Notes under the pieces: model-generated
Databases searched by the model: none
The model's input: the letters and a program-made list of their open reading frames with translations, nothing else
What the model was told of the DNA's origin: nothing
Translations under genes and position numbers: made by a program
Shown here: piece after piece, positions 19,604-31,588 of the stretch
How positions within the stretch are numbered: position 1 is the stretch's first letter
How the letters are laid out: the number at the start of each line of letters is the position of its first letter
Assembly (NCBI RefSeq): GCF_018739885.1
Contig: NZ_JADOES010000008.1
Span: 1-64,000 of the forward strand
Source: Leptothoe spongobia TAU-MAC 1115
GTDB taxonomy: Bacteria; Cyanobacteriota; Cyanobacteriia; Phormidesmidales; Phormidesmidaceae
Reading direction: 5' to 3'
DNA length: 64,000 nt

Positions 19604-20032
19604 TTATGCTGCCTGCGACCCCAAAAGCTTATCCAGTATTCCCTGACTCAGAGAATCAACCTGTTGCTCCAAAGACTTAAAAGCATCACGCTTTTGCTCA
19701 TCCAGAGCTTTTTGGCTTTGCTCTCGCTGTTGCTGAGCCTGAGCCTGAGCGTCGGCAATCTGTTTAGCGACCGTTTCCTTGGCTTCAGCTTGGGCAGCTG
19801 CAATCATCGCTTGAGCTTGCCGACGGCTGTCCGCTAACTCCTGCTCATATTGCTTTGCCAGGGCTTCTGTCTCAGCCAGATATGCTTTTGCGTCAGCCTG
19901 ATTGGTTCTAACGTACTCATCCCGTTCATCAATTATCTTCAAAATGGGTTTAAACAAAACCGCATTTAAAAGGAACGTCAACAGAACGAACTGAATAGCC
20001 ATTAAAGGCAATGTTGCATCAAAATCAAACAT
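19604..20032 (-). CDS. atpG2: ATP synthase b' subunit
   Basis: Second, diverged peripheral-stalk subunit (called atpG in cyanobacteria, atpF2 in some schemes). It has one short N-terminal membrane helix ([20 protein letters not shown]) and a coiled coil rich in Ala and Gln. The 142-residue length is typical. Having both b and b' is characteristic of photosynthetic bacteria and plastids. It lies 57 bases after the c-subunit gene. Confidence 0.94.
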   Translation of the reverse strand: MFDFDATLPLMAIQFVLLTFLLNAVLFKPILKIIDERDEYVRTNQADAKAYLAETEALAKQYEQELADSRRQAQAMIAAAQAEAKETVAKQIADAQAQAQQQREQSQKALDEQKRDAFKSLEQQVDSLSQGILDKLLGSQAA

Positions 20033-20089
20033 TAAACTCCTCCGTATGATTTCAGGGACGTATATTAACGCCCCTGAATCTGATGATCC

Positions 20090-20383
<294 letters not shown>

Positions 20384-20396
20384 CTAAGAAAGCAAC

Positions 20397-21149
20397 CTAA
20401 TGCGCTTCTTCTTCACCATGGCCTTCTAGGGCTTCATGAATATAAGCCGCAGCCAGGGTTGCAAACACTAGGGCTTGAATCGCACTCGTGAATAGCCCCA
20501 ACATCATAACGGGCAAAGGGATGAACAACGGCACTAAAAGCACTAACACTGCAACCACCAACTCATCCGCGAGAATGTTTCCAAAAAGACGGAAACTCAG
20601 CGAAAGTGGCTTAGTGAAGTCCTCAAGAATCGCAATTGGCAACAAGATTGGCGTAGGCTCAACATACTTCGCAAAGTAGCCTAAACCCCGCTTCTTGAAC
20701 CCAGCATAAAAGTAGGCAAGAGAGGTCAATAGTGCAAGCGCAACGGTGGTATTAATATCACCTGTTGGTGCCGCTAATTCTCCGCCAGGAATCTCAATGA
20801 CTCGCCAAGGGAGTAACGCTCCTGACCAGTTGGACACAAATATAAACAAAAACAATGTGCCAACAAAGGGAAGCCAGGCGCGATATTCTTTCTCACCAAG
20901 CTGGGCTTTAGCGATGTCTCTGATAAATTCAAAGACATACTCCATCAAATTTTGTAGCCCTTGTGGCACCCTTTGGGGATTACGGGTCGCCAATAACGAA
21001 GCTACTAGTAGTAGGCCGATAACCACCCAGGAGGTCAGAAAAACCTGACCGTGGAGTTTCAGCCCTCCCAGATGCCAGTAAAAGTGATGCCCTACCTCTA
21101 GCTTCGCCAGTGGCAACACATCAAAGTGCAGCAAACTCAGCATCTTCAT
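20397..21149 (-). CDS. atpB: ATP synthase a subunit
   Basis: Membrane proton channel of Fo (atpI in cyanobacterial naming). The 250-residue polytopic protein includes the conserved helix [15 protein letters not shown] with the essential Arg that interacts with the c-ring Glu. The C-terminus ends in [12 protein letters not shown]. The first residues [10 protein letters not shown] offer two possible starts, Met1 or Met3. Confidence 0.97.
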   Translation of the reverse strand: MKMLSLLHFDVLPLAKLEVGHHFYWHLGGLKLHGQVFLTSWVVIGLLLVASLLATRNPQRVPQGLQNLMEYVFEFIRDIAKAQLGEKEYRAWLPFVGTLFLFIFVSNWSGALLPWRVIEIPGGELAAPTGDINTTVALALLTSLAYFYAGFKKRGLGYFAKYVEPTPILLPIAILEDFTKPLSLSFRLFGNILADELVVAVLVLLVPLFIPLPVMMLGLFTSAIQALVFATLAAAYIHEALEGHGEEEAH

Positions 21150-21195
21150 TCAGGTTAGGTTGACCAAAAAGACAACAGGCCAGATGTTTAGAAAG

Positions 21196-21690
21196 CTAAA
21201 GGAATTCAGACAAAATCGACGATGATGATCTGAATATAGATACGATGATGGCAACCTTGTATGTCAAAAAGCCAAGAAATATTGGAATGATATGCAGTGG
21301 CTCCAACTGGGATGCCACTAAAATTAGACCAATAAAAAGAGCAAGCTGATTCTTGCCCACCTTAGCTTTCTGGCGACCCAATTGCTCAACGCCTTTAGCT
21401 AACATTTTTAAGTAAACTACACCGACACATGCTCCAATTAGGCAATTGAAAGCTATGTTTAGGGAGTAAACCATCCACACTGGTACAAATATCACCACTG
21501 CCAGGAAGAGTGTGAGTAAAACGAGCTCTTGCTGAAGTTGGTAATACTCCTCTATGGACGGATCAGGCTCGGGCGAAATACCTTTGAGTAATGGCTCATC
21601 AGAGTCGATATCTGCTGAGTCATGGCCATCTGACAAAGACGACTCTCCATCCCAAGATGGATCTTCAAGAGGTTTATCTGGCGAGTCCAC
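21196..21690 (-). CDS. atp1: ATP synthase protein I (assembly factor Atp1/UncI type)
   Basis: First gene of the operon. The 164-residue protein has a long acidic, Ser/Asp-rich N-terminus (about 45 residues) followed by four hydrophobic segments with short loops, the layout of cyanobacterial Atp1. The bacterial UncI/AtpI family assists c-ring assembly. The sequence is poorly conserved, so the call depends mainly on position and topology. Confidence 0.85.
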   Translation of the reverse strand: MDSPDKPLEDPSWDGESSLSDGHDSADIDSDEPLLKGISPEPDPSIEEYYQLQQELVLLTLFLAVVIFVPVWMVYSLNIAFNCLIGACVGVVYLKMLAKGVEQLGRQKAKVGKNQLALFIGLILVASQLEPLHIIPIFLGFLTYKVAIIVSIFRSSSSILSEFL

Positions 21691-21875
21691 AAAAAAAATT
21701 ACTTAAACTAGCCTGGGTATGGCCTGTAGCTGGGGCGAACCCCCCTTAACAAGCCAAGAAAATCATATCATTTAAAGGTAATAATACTTAATGGCGATCC
21801 CCCTTTGTTAGATAAGATTTTGCGTCATCATTAAGAAAATCTTACTAATATAAGGGGATGCTATGGTTCTATTCC

Positions 21876-23075
21876 TTATTCGTCAGGTGTTAGTAAGATC
21901 AGCTGCCGTTTTTGCAGAGATCTAACAGTTGTTAGATCAATCGCGGTGTCGGTCAGTAAATCAGCAACTGTATGGTGGCCCGATGATGCATCGCACGCTT
22001 TCAGACATTGATATTCGTTATCCGTCACTGTAACGAGCTGATAGTCAGGATTAAAAAAAGACTGACTGGGCCAGCCAGATAGGCAAGGGTTTAAGCTCGA
22101 TTTCGCTGCTAAGAGTTTCTGGTCATTGGCCCAATCTATCTGGGGCAGAGGCGGACGAGCCAAGAAAAACTCATAGTGGGTGAGCTCAGGATCGAGAAGT
22201 TCAATCAGGCGATATTGGGCTCGCTGATTCAATGTTTTAGCCCGCTCCATAACATCGGGGGCTTTGCCGATGAGGCGTTCTAGGCTCCAGTATTGGGGGT
22301 TAGAAAAGCCGACAAACTCCAATCCCGATGCATCAATGAGCTCAAATAGTGTGTCGATGGTGTAGTCCACCTCTTGGGGATGGACGTACATATCAGCAAA
22401 GCATTCATCTTGATGATTTTCCAAGGCCCATCGTTCCTTGTCTCGCTTGACAATGCGATTATTCTCAGGGAGTGCATCAAAGATCTGGCGACCGACGGCT
22501 ACCCCATCACGATAATCGCCACGACGATCTCCTTGAACCATAGAAATAGCCTGCTGCATTAGAGAGATTTCCCAACGTCCCAATGCGGCATAAACGAAGA
22601 TGTGAAGCAACCCACCGGGGGCTACCTTCTGGGCTAACGCCTGAATACCTCGAATGGGGTCGGGCATGTGATGGAGCACGCCAACACAGTTGATCAGATC
22701 AAACTGGCCCTCAATTTGGTCCACATCATAGATGCTGAGGTTATGAAAACTCACACGGTCAGCTCCTGAGCGCTGACAGCGCTCACGGGCCACGGCCAAG
22801 GTACCAGCACTCAAATCAATACCAGTGACTTGGGCTTCGGGATTAAGGTGAACTAAGTACTCTGTTCCTACGCCGGAACCACAGCCAGCATCCAAAATTC
22901 TGACTTGCTCGGTTGCAGGTAGCCTGCCAGTACAAAAGCTATAGGCTGTTGGCCAGTACCACCGCCAGTTATACCCAGGAGGGGGTTCATCAATTAAAGG
23001 CTCTGGTGGAAAGGGATAGGTATCGTACAGCTTGGCCACCGCTGCACTAACGGAAGCTTCATTTTCAGAGGTCAT
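21876..23075 (-). CDS. Class I SAM-dependent methyltransferase, about 400 residues
   Basis: The methyltransferase core spans roughly residues 25-190, with SAM motif I VRILDAGCGSGVGTEYL and the acidic ribose-binding residue in VTGIDLSAGTL. The N-terminus KLYDTYPFPPEPL and the region after 190 (ENHQDECFADMYVHPQEVDY) belong to a group seen in cyanobacteria whose substrate is unknown. A C-terminal extension of about 120 residues shows no recognisable domain. It is upstream of and codirectional with atp1, with a 185-base gap that holds a weak AAGATTTT hairpin. Confidence 0.75.
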   Translation of the reverse strand: MTSENEASVSAAVAKLYDTYPFPPEPLIDEPPPGYNWRWYWPTAYSFCTGRLPATEQVRILDAGCGSGVGTEYLVHLNPEAQVTGIDLSAGTLAVARERCQRSGADRVSFHNLSIYDVDQIEGQFDLINCVGVLHHMPDPIRGIQALAQKVAPGGLLHIFVYAALGRWEISLMQQAISMVQGDRRGDYRDGVAVGRQIFDALPENNRIVKRDKERWALENHQDECFADMYVHPQEVDYTIDTLFELIDASGLEFVGFSNPQYWSLERLIGKAPDVMERAKTLNQRAQYRLIELLDPELTHYEFFLARPPLPQIDWANDQKLLAAKSSLNPCLSGWPSQSFFNPDYQLVTVTDNEYQCLKACDASSGHHTVADLLTDTAIDLTTVRSLQKRQLILLTPDE

Positions 23076-26248
<3,173 letters not shown>

Positions 26249-26666
26249 AGAACGATTTTAGATCCATACACGGATCTAATTAAATACTCAGAGATCACGT
26301 CCTAAAGCTGCTTGCACTTGGGAGATCTCTGAGTTTATTTAGTCGTAAATAGATTGAAAACACTAGGAATCAATCTATTCTGAGGAATGACATTACAAAA
26401 TGTTACGCACCCTCTAAGAAAGTTAGCTGAATGCCGGAGAATATTTTCGGAAGGTAGCTAAGCTAACACAAGATTTCTCGAAATCTAAGCTGATATTTGG
26501 CATGCTTCAAGAATCGAATTAAGCATTGGATCAGCGCATAGGTCGCCTGCTTGATTTGATTTAGAGTAGTAATAGGACTGTTATTTACCTAATCAGGTAA
26601 TACCTGTCTTTTCAAGGTGAACATCAGTTGTTGCACCTGGATATATTCTTTCGGAGGAATCCATAG
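26249..26666. other. apcE-apcA intergenic region with hairpins
   Basis: Two hairpins follow apcE (26258-26279 and 26286-26334). Nearer apcA, TTACCT-AATC-AGGTAA forms an inverted repeat at 26585-26600 that could be an operator. GGAGGA lies nine bases before the apcA start. The region probably holds a separate, strong apcAB promoter. Confidence 0.55.
26258..26334 (+). terminator. Tandem hairpins after apcE
   Basis: TTAGATCC pairs with GGATCTAA (26258-26279), then ACTCAGAGATC pairs with GATCTCTGAGT (26286-26334) flanked by AAAT and TTATTT. They could terminate or attenuate apcE transcripts before apcA, or protect the apcE 3' end. Confidence 0.55.
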
Positions 26667-27152
26667 ATGAGTATTGTCACGAAATCTATCGTGAATGCCG
26701 ATGCTGAGGCCCGTTACCTCAGCCCTGGTGAATTAGATCGGATCAAGGGTTTCGTTACGTCTGGTGAGCGTCGTCTACGCATTGCTCAGGTTCTAACTGA
26801 GTCCCGTGAGCGCATCATCAAACAGGCTGGTGACCAGCTTTTCCAAAAGCGTCCTGACGTTGTTTCTCCCGGCGGTAACGCTTACGGTGAGGAAATGACT
26901 GCGACTTGCCTACGTGACATGGATTACTACCTACGTCTCGTTACCTACGGCATTGTTGCTGGTGATGTGACTCCCATTGAGGAAATCGGCTTGGTCGGTG
27001 CTAAGGAAATGTATAACTCCCTAGGCACATCTATTCCTGCTGTAGCTGATTCAGTCCGCTTTATGAAGAGCGTTGCATCTTCTCTGCTATCTGGTGACGA
27101 TGCCGCTGAGGCCGCTTCTTACTTTGACTACGTTGTTGGCGGACTTCTGTAG
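26667..27152 (+). CDS. apcA: Allophycocyanin alpha subunit
   Basis: Core phycobiliprotein of the phycobilisome. The chromophore Cys81 is in [14 protein letters not shown], and the 161-residue length is exact for the family. The start [20 protein letters not shown] is canonical and preceded by a strong GGAGGA. It is 59 bases upstream of apcB. Confidence 0.99.
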   Translation: MSIVTKSIVNADAEARYLSPGELDRIKGFVTSGERRLRIAQVLTESRERIIKQAGDQLFQKRPDVVSPGGNAYGEEMTATCLRDMDYYLRLVTYGIVAGDVTPIEEIGLVGAKEMYNSLGTSIPAVADSVRFMKSVASSLLSGDDAAEAASYFDYVVGGLL

Positions 27153-27211
27153 ATCTGCATTGAGTTACCTCGTTGGACCACGTCATCAAATTTCATTAAG
27201 GAATACAGATT

Positions 27212-27697
27212 ATGCAAGACGCAATTACTTCTGTAATTAATTCTTCTGACGTTCAGGGTAAATACCTTGATCAGTCAGCTATGGATAAGCTAAATGCTTA
27301 TTTCCAGACTGGTGAACTTCGTGTTCGGGCTGCTACTGCTATCGGTGCTAACGCCTCCGAAATCATTCGTGATGCTGTTGCCAAGGCGCTGCTGTACTCC
27401 GATATCACTCGTCCTGGTGGCAACATGTACACCACTCGTCGCTATGCTGCTTGCATTCGTGACTTGGACTACTTTCTCCGCTATTCCACCTACGCTATGT
27501 TGGCTGGTGATCCTTCCATTATCGATGAGCGCGTACTCAATGGTCTGAAGGAAACCTACAATTCTCTGGGTGTACCTGTAGGCGGTGTTGTTCAAGCGAT
27601 TCAGGCGATGAAAGAAGTTACTGCTGGCCTGGTTGGCTCTGATGCTGGCAAGGAAATGGGTGTTTACTTCGACTACATCTGCTCCGGCCTTAGCTAG
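27212..27697 (+). CDS. apcB: Allophycocyanin beta subunit
   Basis: Partner of ApcA in the core trimer. Cys81 ([13 protein letters not shown]) binds phycocyanobilin and Asn71 ([11 protein letters not shown]) is the site of the conserved gamma-N-methylasparagine. The 161-residue length is standard. AAGGAA lies upstream of the start. Confidence 0.99.
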   Translation: MQDAITSVINSSDVQGKYLDQSAMDKLNAYFQTGELRVRAATAIGANASEIIRDAVAKALLYSDITRPGGNMYTTRRYAACIRDLDYFLRYSTYAMLAGDPSIIDERVLNGLKETYNSLGVPVGGVVQAIQAMKEVTAGLVGSDAGKEMGVYFDYICSGLS

Positions 27698-28081
27698 GTC
27701 AAGCTCATGTAGTTTGGATCGGTCTAACCGATCTAACTCTGTTTCGGAAGTCTGAAGCGAGTGTTAGGTAGTCAAAACCTGTCCCTATCGAGAGATTTTG
27801 GCTGCTTGTCATTGGTTATTGGACTTCCGAATTTTTGAGTCTATGCTTAGCTCATAGGGTATGGTTATAAATAACCATAGCTATAGTGCTATAGCTTCGT
27901 TTTTACATAGGTAGCTTGAGGCTTTGCGCATACCAGACTGAACAAAGACTGGTTTGACCTGAGTTCAGCTGATAGTTAGCCAGATTTAACTAAAGCCAAA
28001 ATGTCACCACTTAAGTTGACAGGCTTTTCCCAACCAATTTGCAAAATTAGTTTTTGTTTAAGAGTAGGAGACATCTCTGCT
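27698..28081 (+). promoter_or_regulatory. apcB-apcC intergenic region with serial hairpins
   Basis: After apcB, GATCGGT-CTA-ACCGATC lies at about 27719-27735. Then ATGGTTAT-AA-ATAACCAT at 27861-27878 and AGCTATAG-TG-CTATAGCT at 27879-27896 stand back to back, followed by a weaker ACCAG/CTGGT pair near 27930-27952. Such structures between apcB and apcC could lower read-through and so set the much lower linker stoichiometry. Confidence 0.55.
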
Positions 28082-28285
28082 ATGCGTATGTTTCGGGTTA
28101 CTGCCTGTGTGCCGAGCCAATCTCGTGTTCGCACCCAGCGCGAGCTACAGAATACTTTTTTTACTAAGCTCGTTCCCTACGACAGCTGGTTTCGCGAGCA
28201 GCAGCGAATTCAAAAGATGGGCGGCAAGATTGTTAAAGTAGAACTAGCAACTGGCAAACCTGGAGCCAATACTGGCCTGGCATAA
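28082..28285 (+). CDS. apcC: Allophycocyanin core linker ApcC (L-C 7.8)
   Basis: Small linker capping the core cylinders. I choose the ATG at 28082, giving the canonical MRMFRVTACVPSQ start and 67 residues, with AGGAG twelve bases upstream. The frame is open 27 codons further 5', but that extension has no family counterpart. The conserved body includes WFREQQRIQKMGGKIVKVEL. Confidence 0.97.
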   Translation: MRMFRVTACVPSQSRVRTQRELQNTFFTKLVPYDSWFREQQRIQKMGGKIVKVELATGKPGANTGLA

Positions 28286-28308
28286 GCTTTTATATCTTTA
28301 TAGAAGAT

Positions 28309-28343
28309 AAAAAAGGGGGGCAACTCAGTTGCTCCCCTTTTTT
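28309..28343 (+). terminator. Terminator of the apc operon
   Basis: GGGGGGCAACT pairs with AGTTGCTCCCC (one mismatch), flanked by A6 and T6 runs, 24 bases after the apcC stop codon. It is a strong rho-independent terminator. Confidence 0.9.
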
Positions 28344-28567
28344 GATCTCAATGATTTTGAATACGTTTATAAAGGCTTTGTGTGATTCTTACCAGCTGAA
28401 TGGGATTGATATGATGCGATCTTCTGTATATTTCTGAGACAGAGGCTTTTGAGAAGTTTTGCCTATGCCCAGCAAATGGCGGCAAGATTATAAATCTTTT
28501 TTGGATCACCGGAATGGTTTCTGGGCTGAAAGTATCTTATAGAGAAGTTCACTCTGCTAAGAGAGCA

Positions 28568-29965
28568 ATGACATCCATCTTTCTAAAATCCTGTACAGGT
28601 CTATTGGTATGTGCCCTTGGGTTTAACGTTATGGGTGCACAGTTTAAGGTGGAGGAGGGGTTGATTCTAGCATCAGCCCAAGCCCAAGGGATTGATGAAG
28701 AAACCAACGTACGGGTGTATCAGCAAGCAAGTCCTGCTGTCGTAGCCATTGATGCGGGGGATAGTACAGGCAGTGGTAGTATCATCACCCCAGAAGGATT
28801 AGTGTTAACCAATGCCCATGTTGTTGGAGATGCAACTCAGGTAACTGTACGCTTAGCAGATGGACGTCAGTTTACAGGTCAAGTCATTGGGTATGCAGAT
28901 GAGAGTTTAGATCTGGCAGCGGTGCAAATCGACGGCGGGGATAATATATTTCCCATGGTGCCCTTAGCCACTAGTGTTACCCAAGTAGGTCAACAGGCAT
29001 TTGCGATCGGGAATCCATTTGGTCTGCAAGGAACGTTTACCGTTGGCATTGTTAGCCGTATTGATGCAGAACGTGGATTGCTCCAAACGGATGCAGCGAT
29101 CAACCCTGGAAATTCGGGTGGTCCTTTGCTAAATCGCAATGGTGAACTGATTGGGGTGAATACGTCAATTTTTACAACCGGGGAAAATGCAGGCAGTATT
29201 GGTATTGGGTTTGCGATCTCAACTCCCCAAGTCAGACCATTTATCACAGCTGTTCAAAACGGAACGGCAAGCACAGTCGCATCTCGCCAGCACCAAATAG
29301 ACCGTGCTCCATCACCAATTGTCATTGACGGCAATGTCATCCGCGCTCGTCTTGATAGCAGCAGTAACCTATTGCCTGACAACAGTTACTTCAATGCTTA
29401 CACCTTTGAAGGACATGCTGGTCAGCGTATCAGTATCGATATGAACAGCAATCAGGTGGACTCCTATCTATTACTCTATGGACCTAACCAAGAATATCTG
29501 GGAGAAAATGATAACAATGGCAACAGTCTCAATGCTCACATAGAAATTACCCTACCCACTGATGGCACCTATTTTGTGTTTGCTAATTCCTCTGGTGCAA
29601 GCGAACAGGGCCAGTATGAGCTACGCATCAGCAGCTTAGGCAGTGCCAGAAACTACCTTCTAAGTGAAAGCGGCACTCTGAATACTCAAGACGGTCGCCT
29701 AACTGATAACAGCCTTTATGATGAATACCTATTTAGTGGACAACAGGGCCAAGAAGTCACCATTACACTCACCAGTCAGGATTTTGATGCCTATCTACTG
29801 CTAATCGACAATCAAGGCAACAAGATTGCTGAGAATGATGATATAGCCCGAAATAATAGCAACTCAACTATACGCATATCGCTACCCTACACGGGGCAAT
29901 ACCGAGTCATTGTTAATACCTATGACCAAACAGGGCAAGGACAATATCAAATGAATGTGCGCTAG
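28568..29965 (+). CDS. Secreted trypsin-like serine protease with two PPC domains
   Basis: The ATG at 28568 gives a signal peptide (MTSIFLKSCTGLLVCALGF); the frame opens at 28514 but those 18 residues would spoil it. In this numbering the catalytic triad is His84 (NAHVV), Asp115 (SLDLAAV) and Ser183 (PGNSGGP) of an HtrA-type fold. The PDZ domain is absent. Instead, two beta-rich pre-peptidase C-terminal (PPC) repeats follow, marked by NAYTFEGHAGQRISIDM and DEYLFSGQQGQEVTITL. It is probably periplasmic or extracellular; the target is unknown. The stop codon overlaps that of the HLIP gene (CTAG). Confidence 0.88.
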   Translation: MTSIFLKSCTGLLVCALGFNVMGAQFKVEEGLILASAQAQGIDEETNVRVYQQASPAVVAIDAGDSTGSGSIITPEGLVLTNAHVVGDATQVTVRLADGRQFTGQVIGYADESLDLAAVQIDGGDNIFPMVPLATSVTQVGQQAFAIGNPFGLQGTFTVGIVSRIDAERGLLQTDAAINPGNSGGPLLNRNGELIGVNTSIFTTGENAGSIGIGFAISTPQVRPFITAVQNGTASTVASRQHQIDRAPSPIVIDGNVIRARLDSSSNLLPDNSYFNAYTFEGHAGQRISIDMNSNQVDSYLLLYGPNQEYLGENDNNGNSLNAHIEITLPTDGTYFVFANSSGASEQGQYELRISSLGSARNYLLSESGTLNTQDGRLTDNSLYDEYLFSGQQGQEVTITLTSQDFDAYLLLIDNQGNKIAENDDIARNNSNSTIRISLPYTGQYRVIVNTYDQTGQGQYQMNVR

Positions 29966-30147
29966 GGCAACCCTAACCACGTAAAGAAATCCTGCCGTGT
30001 AAAGAATTCAAGTAGCAACAAAGCCAAGAACCCTACCATGGCAAAACGACCGTTGATTCGTTCTGCATAGGTGGTCCATCCAAAACCAGGAACATCAGAC
30101 AATTGAGATTGTGACGCATCAGGCTCTACCGGGTCAGACTTAGACAT
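29962..30147 (-). CDS. hli: High-light-inducible protein (HLIP/Scp, one-helix CAB-like)
   Basis: The 61-residue protein has one membrane helix with the chlorophyll-binding motif AERINGRFAMVGF followed by a Leu-rich run and a short tail. These proteins bind chlorophyll and carotenoids, protect photosystem assembly intermediates and rise in high light under RpaB/NblS control. No good HLR1 site was found in its upstream region. It is convergent with the protease gene. Confidence 0.93.
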   Translation of the reverse strand: MSKSDPVEPDASQSQLSDVPGFGWTTYAERINGRFAMVGFLALLLLEFFTRQDFFTWLGLP

Positions 30148-30886
30148 ACCACAATCAAAAAACTAGAAAACAACCAGGAGATAGCTCCTCAAAAATGAGC
30201 AACTTAGCTCCAAAAGCCTCGCCATCAAACATATCCCAGTTAAAGCCTATAGCTTTCTGGGCGGCAAAATAATCATCCTGAACATGAAGAATGTTGATTA
30301 TTAAAACTGTTGATAATTTTATACTATCGATTACGCATCGTTGGCATAACTTTCAACTCAATCCCTTTAAGACGCAGACATCGTGGCCTCTGAAATTTTA
30401 TGAATCAGCAGTTCCTACAAGGTTCTCGACTTTCGTTTATATCCTTAGTAAAATCAAATTAAAAGTAGAGGAAACACTAAACTCAAACTTTCTAAGACAT
30501 AGTCATTAGACTAAAAGAAATATAGATTGGATATCTCATCAGCATTTTTTCGACTATAACGTTTAGTATTTTATTTGGGGGATTCATCAAAACTTGGCCA
30601 TACCTAATCTTAAAAGACAATAATTTATTACCATCACGAAGGTCTATATATTCAAATACTTTACATTCAGAATCTTATTTATTGAAGAGAACATTCACAG
30701 TTAAAACTCGTGCGAGTTGAGCTTGTAAATACTTCTAGATAAACAGGTTTTTTGTCTGTTATAATCAGAGTCCTAACTGGAAATGTGCTGTGCAAAAATC
30801 ATTAACTGAGAGTTATATAGCCTCAATTTAAGCACTTTTCTACCATCACCTCTTTATTAGACCTAATCATTAAATCACCAAATCCG
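30148..30886. other. Long gap upstream of hli and cyAbrB; possible gene remnant
   Basis: The 739 bases are AT-rich and must hold the hli (minus) and cyAbrB (plus) promoters. On the minus strand, about 30155-30300 stays open in one frame with protein-like composition (ending in EAFGAKLLIFEELSPG) but without a clear start; its stop codon lies eight bases before the hli ATG. This may be the tail of a decayed gene or chance. No RNA gene was recognised. Confidence 0.4.
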
Positions 30887-31279
30887 ATGGCTGATACCAA
30901 AACCACGCCCCTTACAGGGAAAGCGCTGCTTCAGAAAATGAAGGAGATCACCCATCTACCAAAGCGAGAGAAAGCTAAGGAGTGTGGGTATTACAGCATT
31001 ACAAAAGACAAGCAAGTTAGAGTAAATCTGACTGATTTTTATGATGCTTTACTTGCAGCTAGAGGTATACCTTTAGGTCCAGAAAGTACTAAAGATGGGC
31101 GTGGGCGTGAACCAACTTATCGCGTTAGTGTTCACAAGAATGGTCAAATTGTTATTGGCTCTACTTACACTCAGGAAATGGGGTTAAAGCCAGGGGACGA
31201 GTTTGAAATTAAGCTTGGTTATAAACATATTCATCTCATTCAATTAGGTGAGAATAAGGATTCAGATGACGAGGACTAG
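30887..31279 (+). CDS. abrB: cyAbrB-type transcription regulator (AbrB2-like)
   Basis: Cyanobacterial AbrB proteins have a conserved N-terminal region (PLTGKALLQKMKEI) and a C-terminal AbrB DNA-binding domain, seen here as YRVSVHKNGQIVIGSTYTQE plus KPGDEFEIKLG. The sequence is closer to cyAbrB2 than to cyAbrB1. These regulators coordinate carbon/nitrogen balance and repress many genes. The acidic tail KDSDDED is short. It is followed by a long hairpin at 31368-31416. Confidence 0.92.
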   Translation: MADTKTTPLTGKALLQKMKEITHLPKREKAKECGYYSITKDKQVRVNLTDFYDALLAARGIPLGPESTKDGRGREPTYRVSVHKNGQIVIGSTYTQEMGLKPGDEFEIKLGYKHIHLIQLGENKDSDDED

Positions 31280-31588
31280 ATACTTCCTCAAAGCATCCTT
31301 GAGAATTTACCAAGCATTTGATATTGCCAATGTATTAGCACTGTAAAGTCACTTCAAAACTAATATGGCTATAAGACAGGGAGGAGGATTTATTGTCCTC
31401 TTCCCTGTCTTATAGCTTTGAAAAAGCTTTCCTTTTGCACTAGTTATACAAAATCCTGGCTGATAGCGCCCAGTATAGAAGGGCAGCCAAAAGGGAGTGC
31501 TCCTACAGGATTGTCTATTTTTCTATCAGCATTTGCTACAACGTCCTAAGAATGTATTCAAACGTTCTCTATACCTATGTAAATCTAA
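31280..31588. other. Convergent gap after cyAbrB
   Basis: The 309 bases hold the long hairpin at 31368-31416 and a small AATCCTG/CAGGATT inverted repeat near 31450-31512. No gene is supported. Confidence 0.5.
31368..31416 (+). terminator. Long hairpin, probable terminator after cyAbrB
   Basis: GCTATAAGACAGGGA at 31368-31382 is perfectly inverted at 31402-31416, with further partial pairing (GGAGGA with TCCTCT) inside. The U-tract is weak. It lies 89 bases after the cyAbrB stop codon, so it may protect a 3' end or terminate both convergent transcripts. Confidence 0.6.

Noticed and set aside
30291..30509. 72-codon plus-strand frame upstream of cyAbrB
   Set aside because: AT-rich composition, no ribosome-binding site and no recognisable domain; it overlaps the minus-strand remnant.
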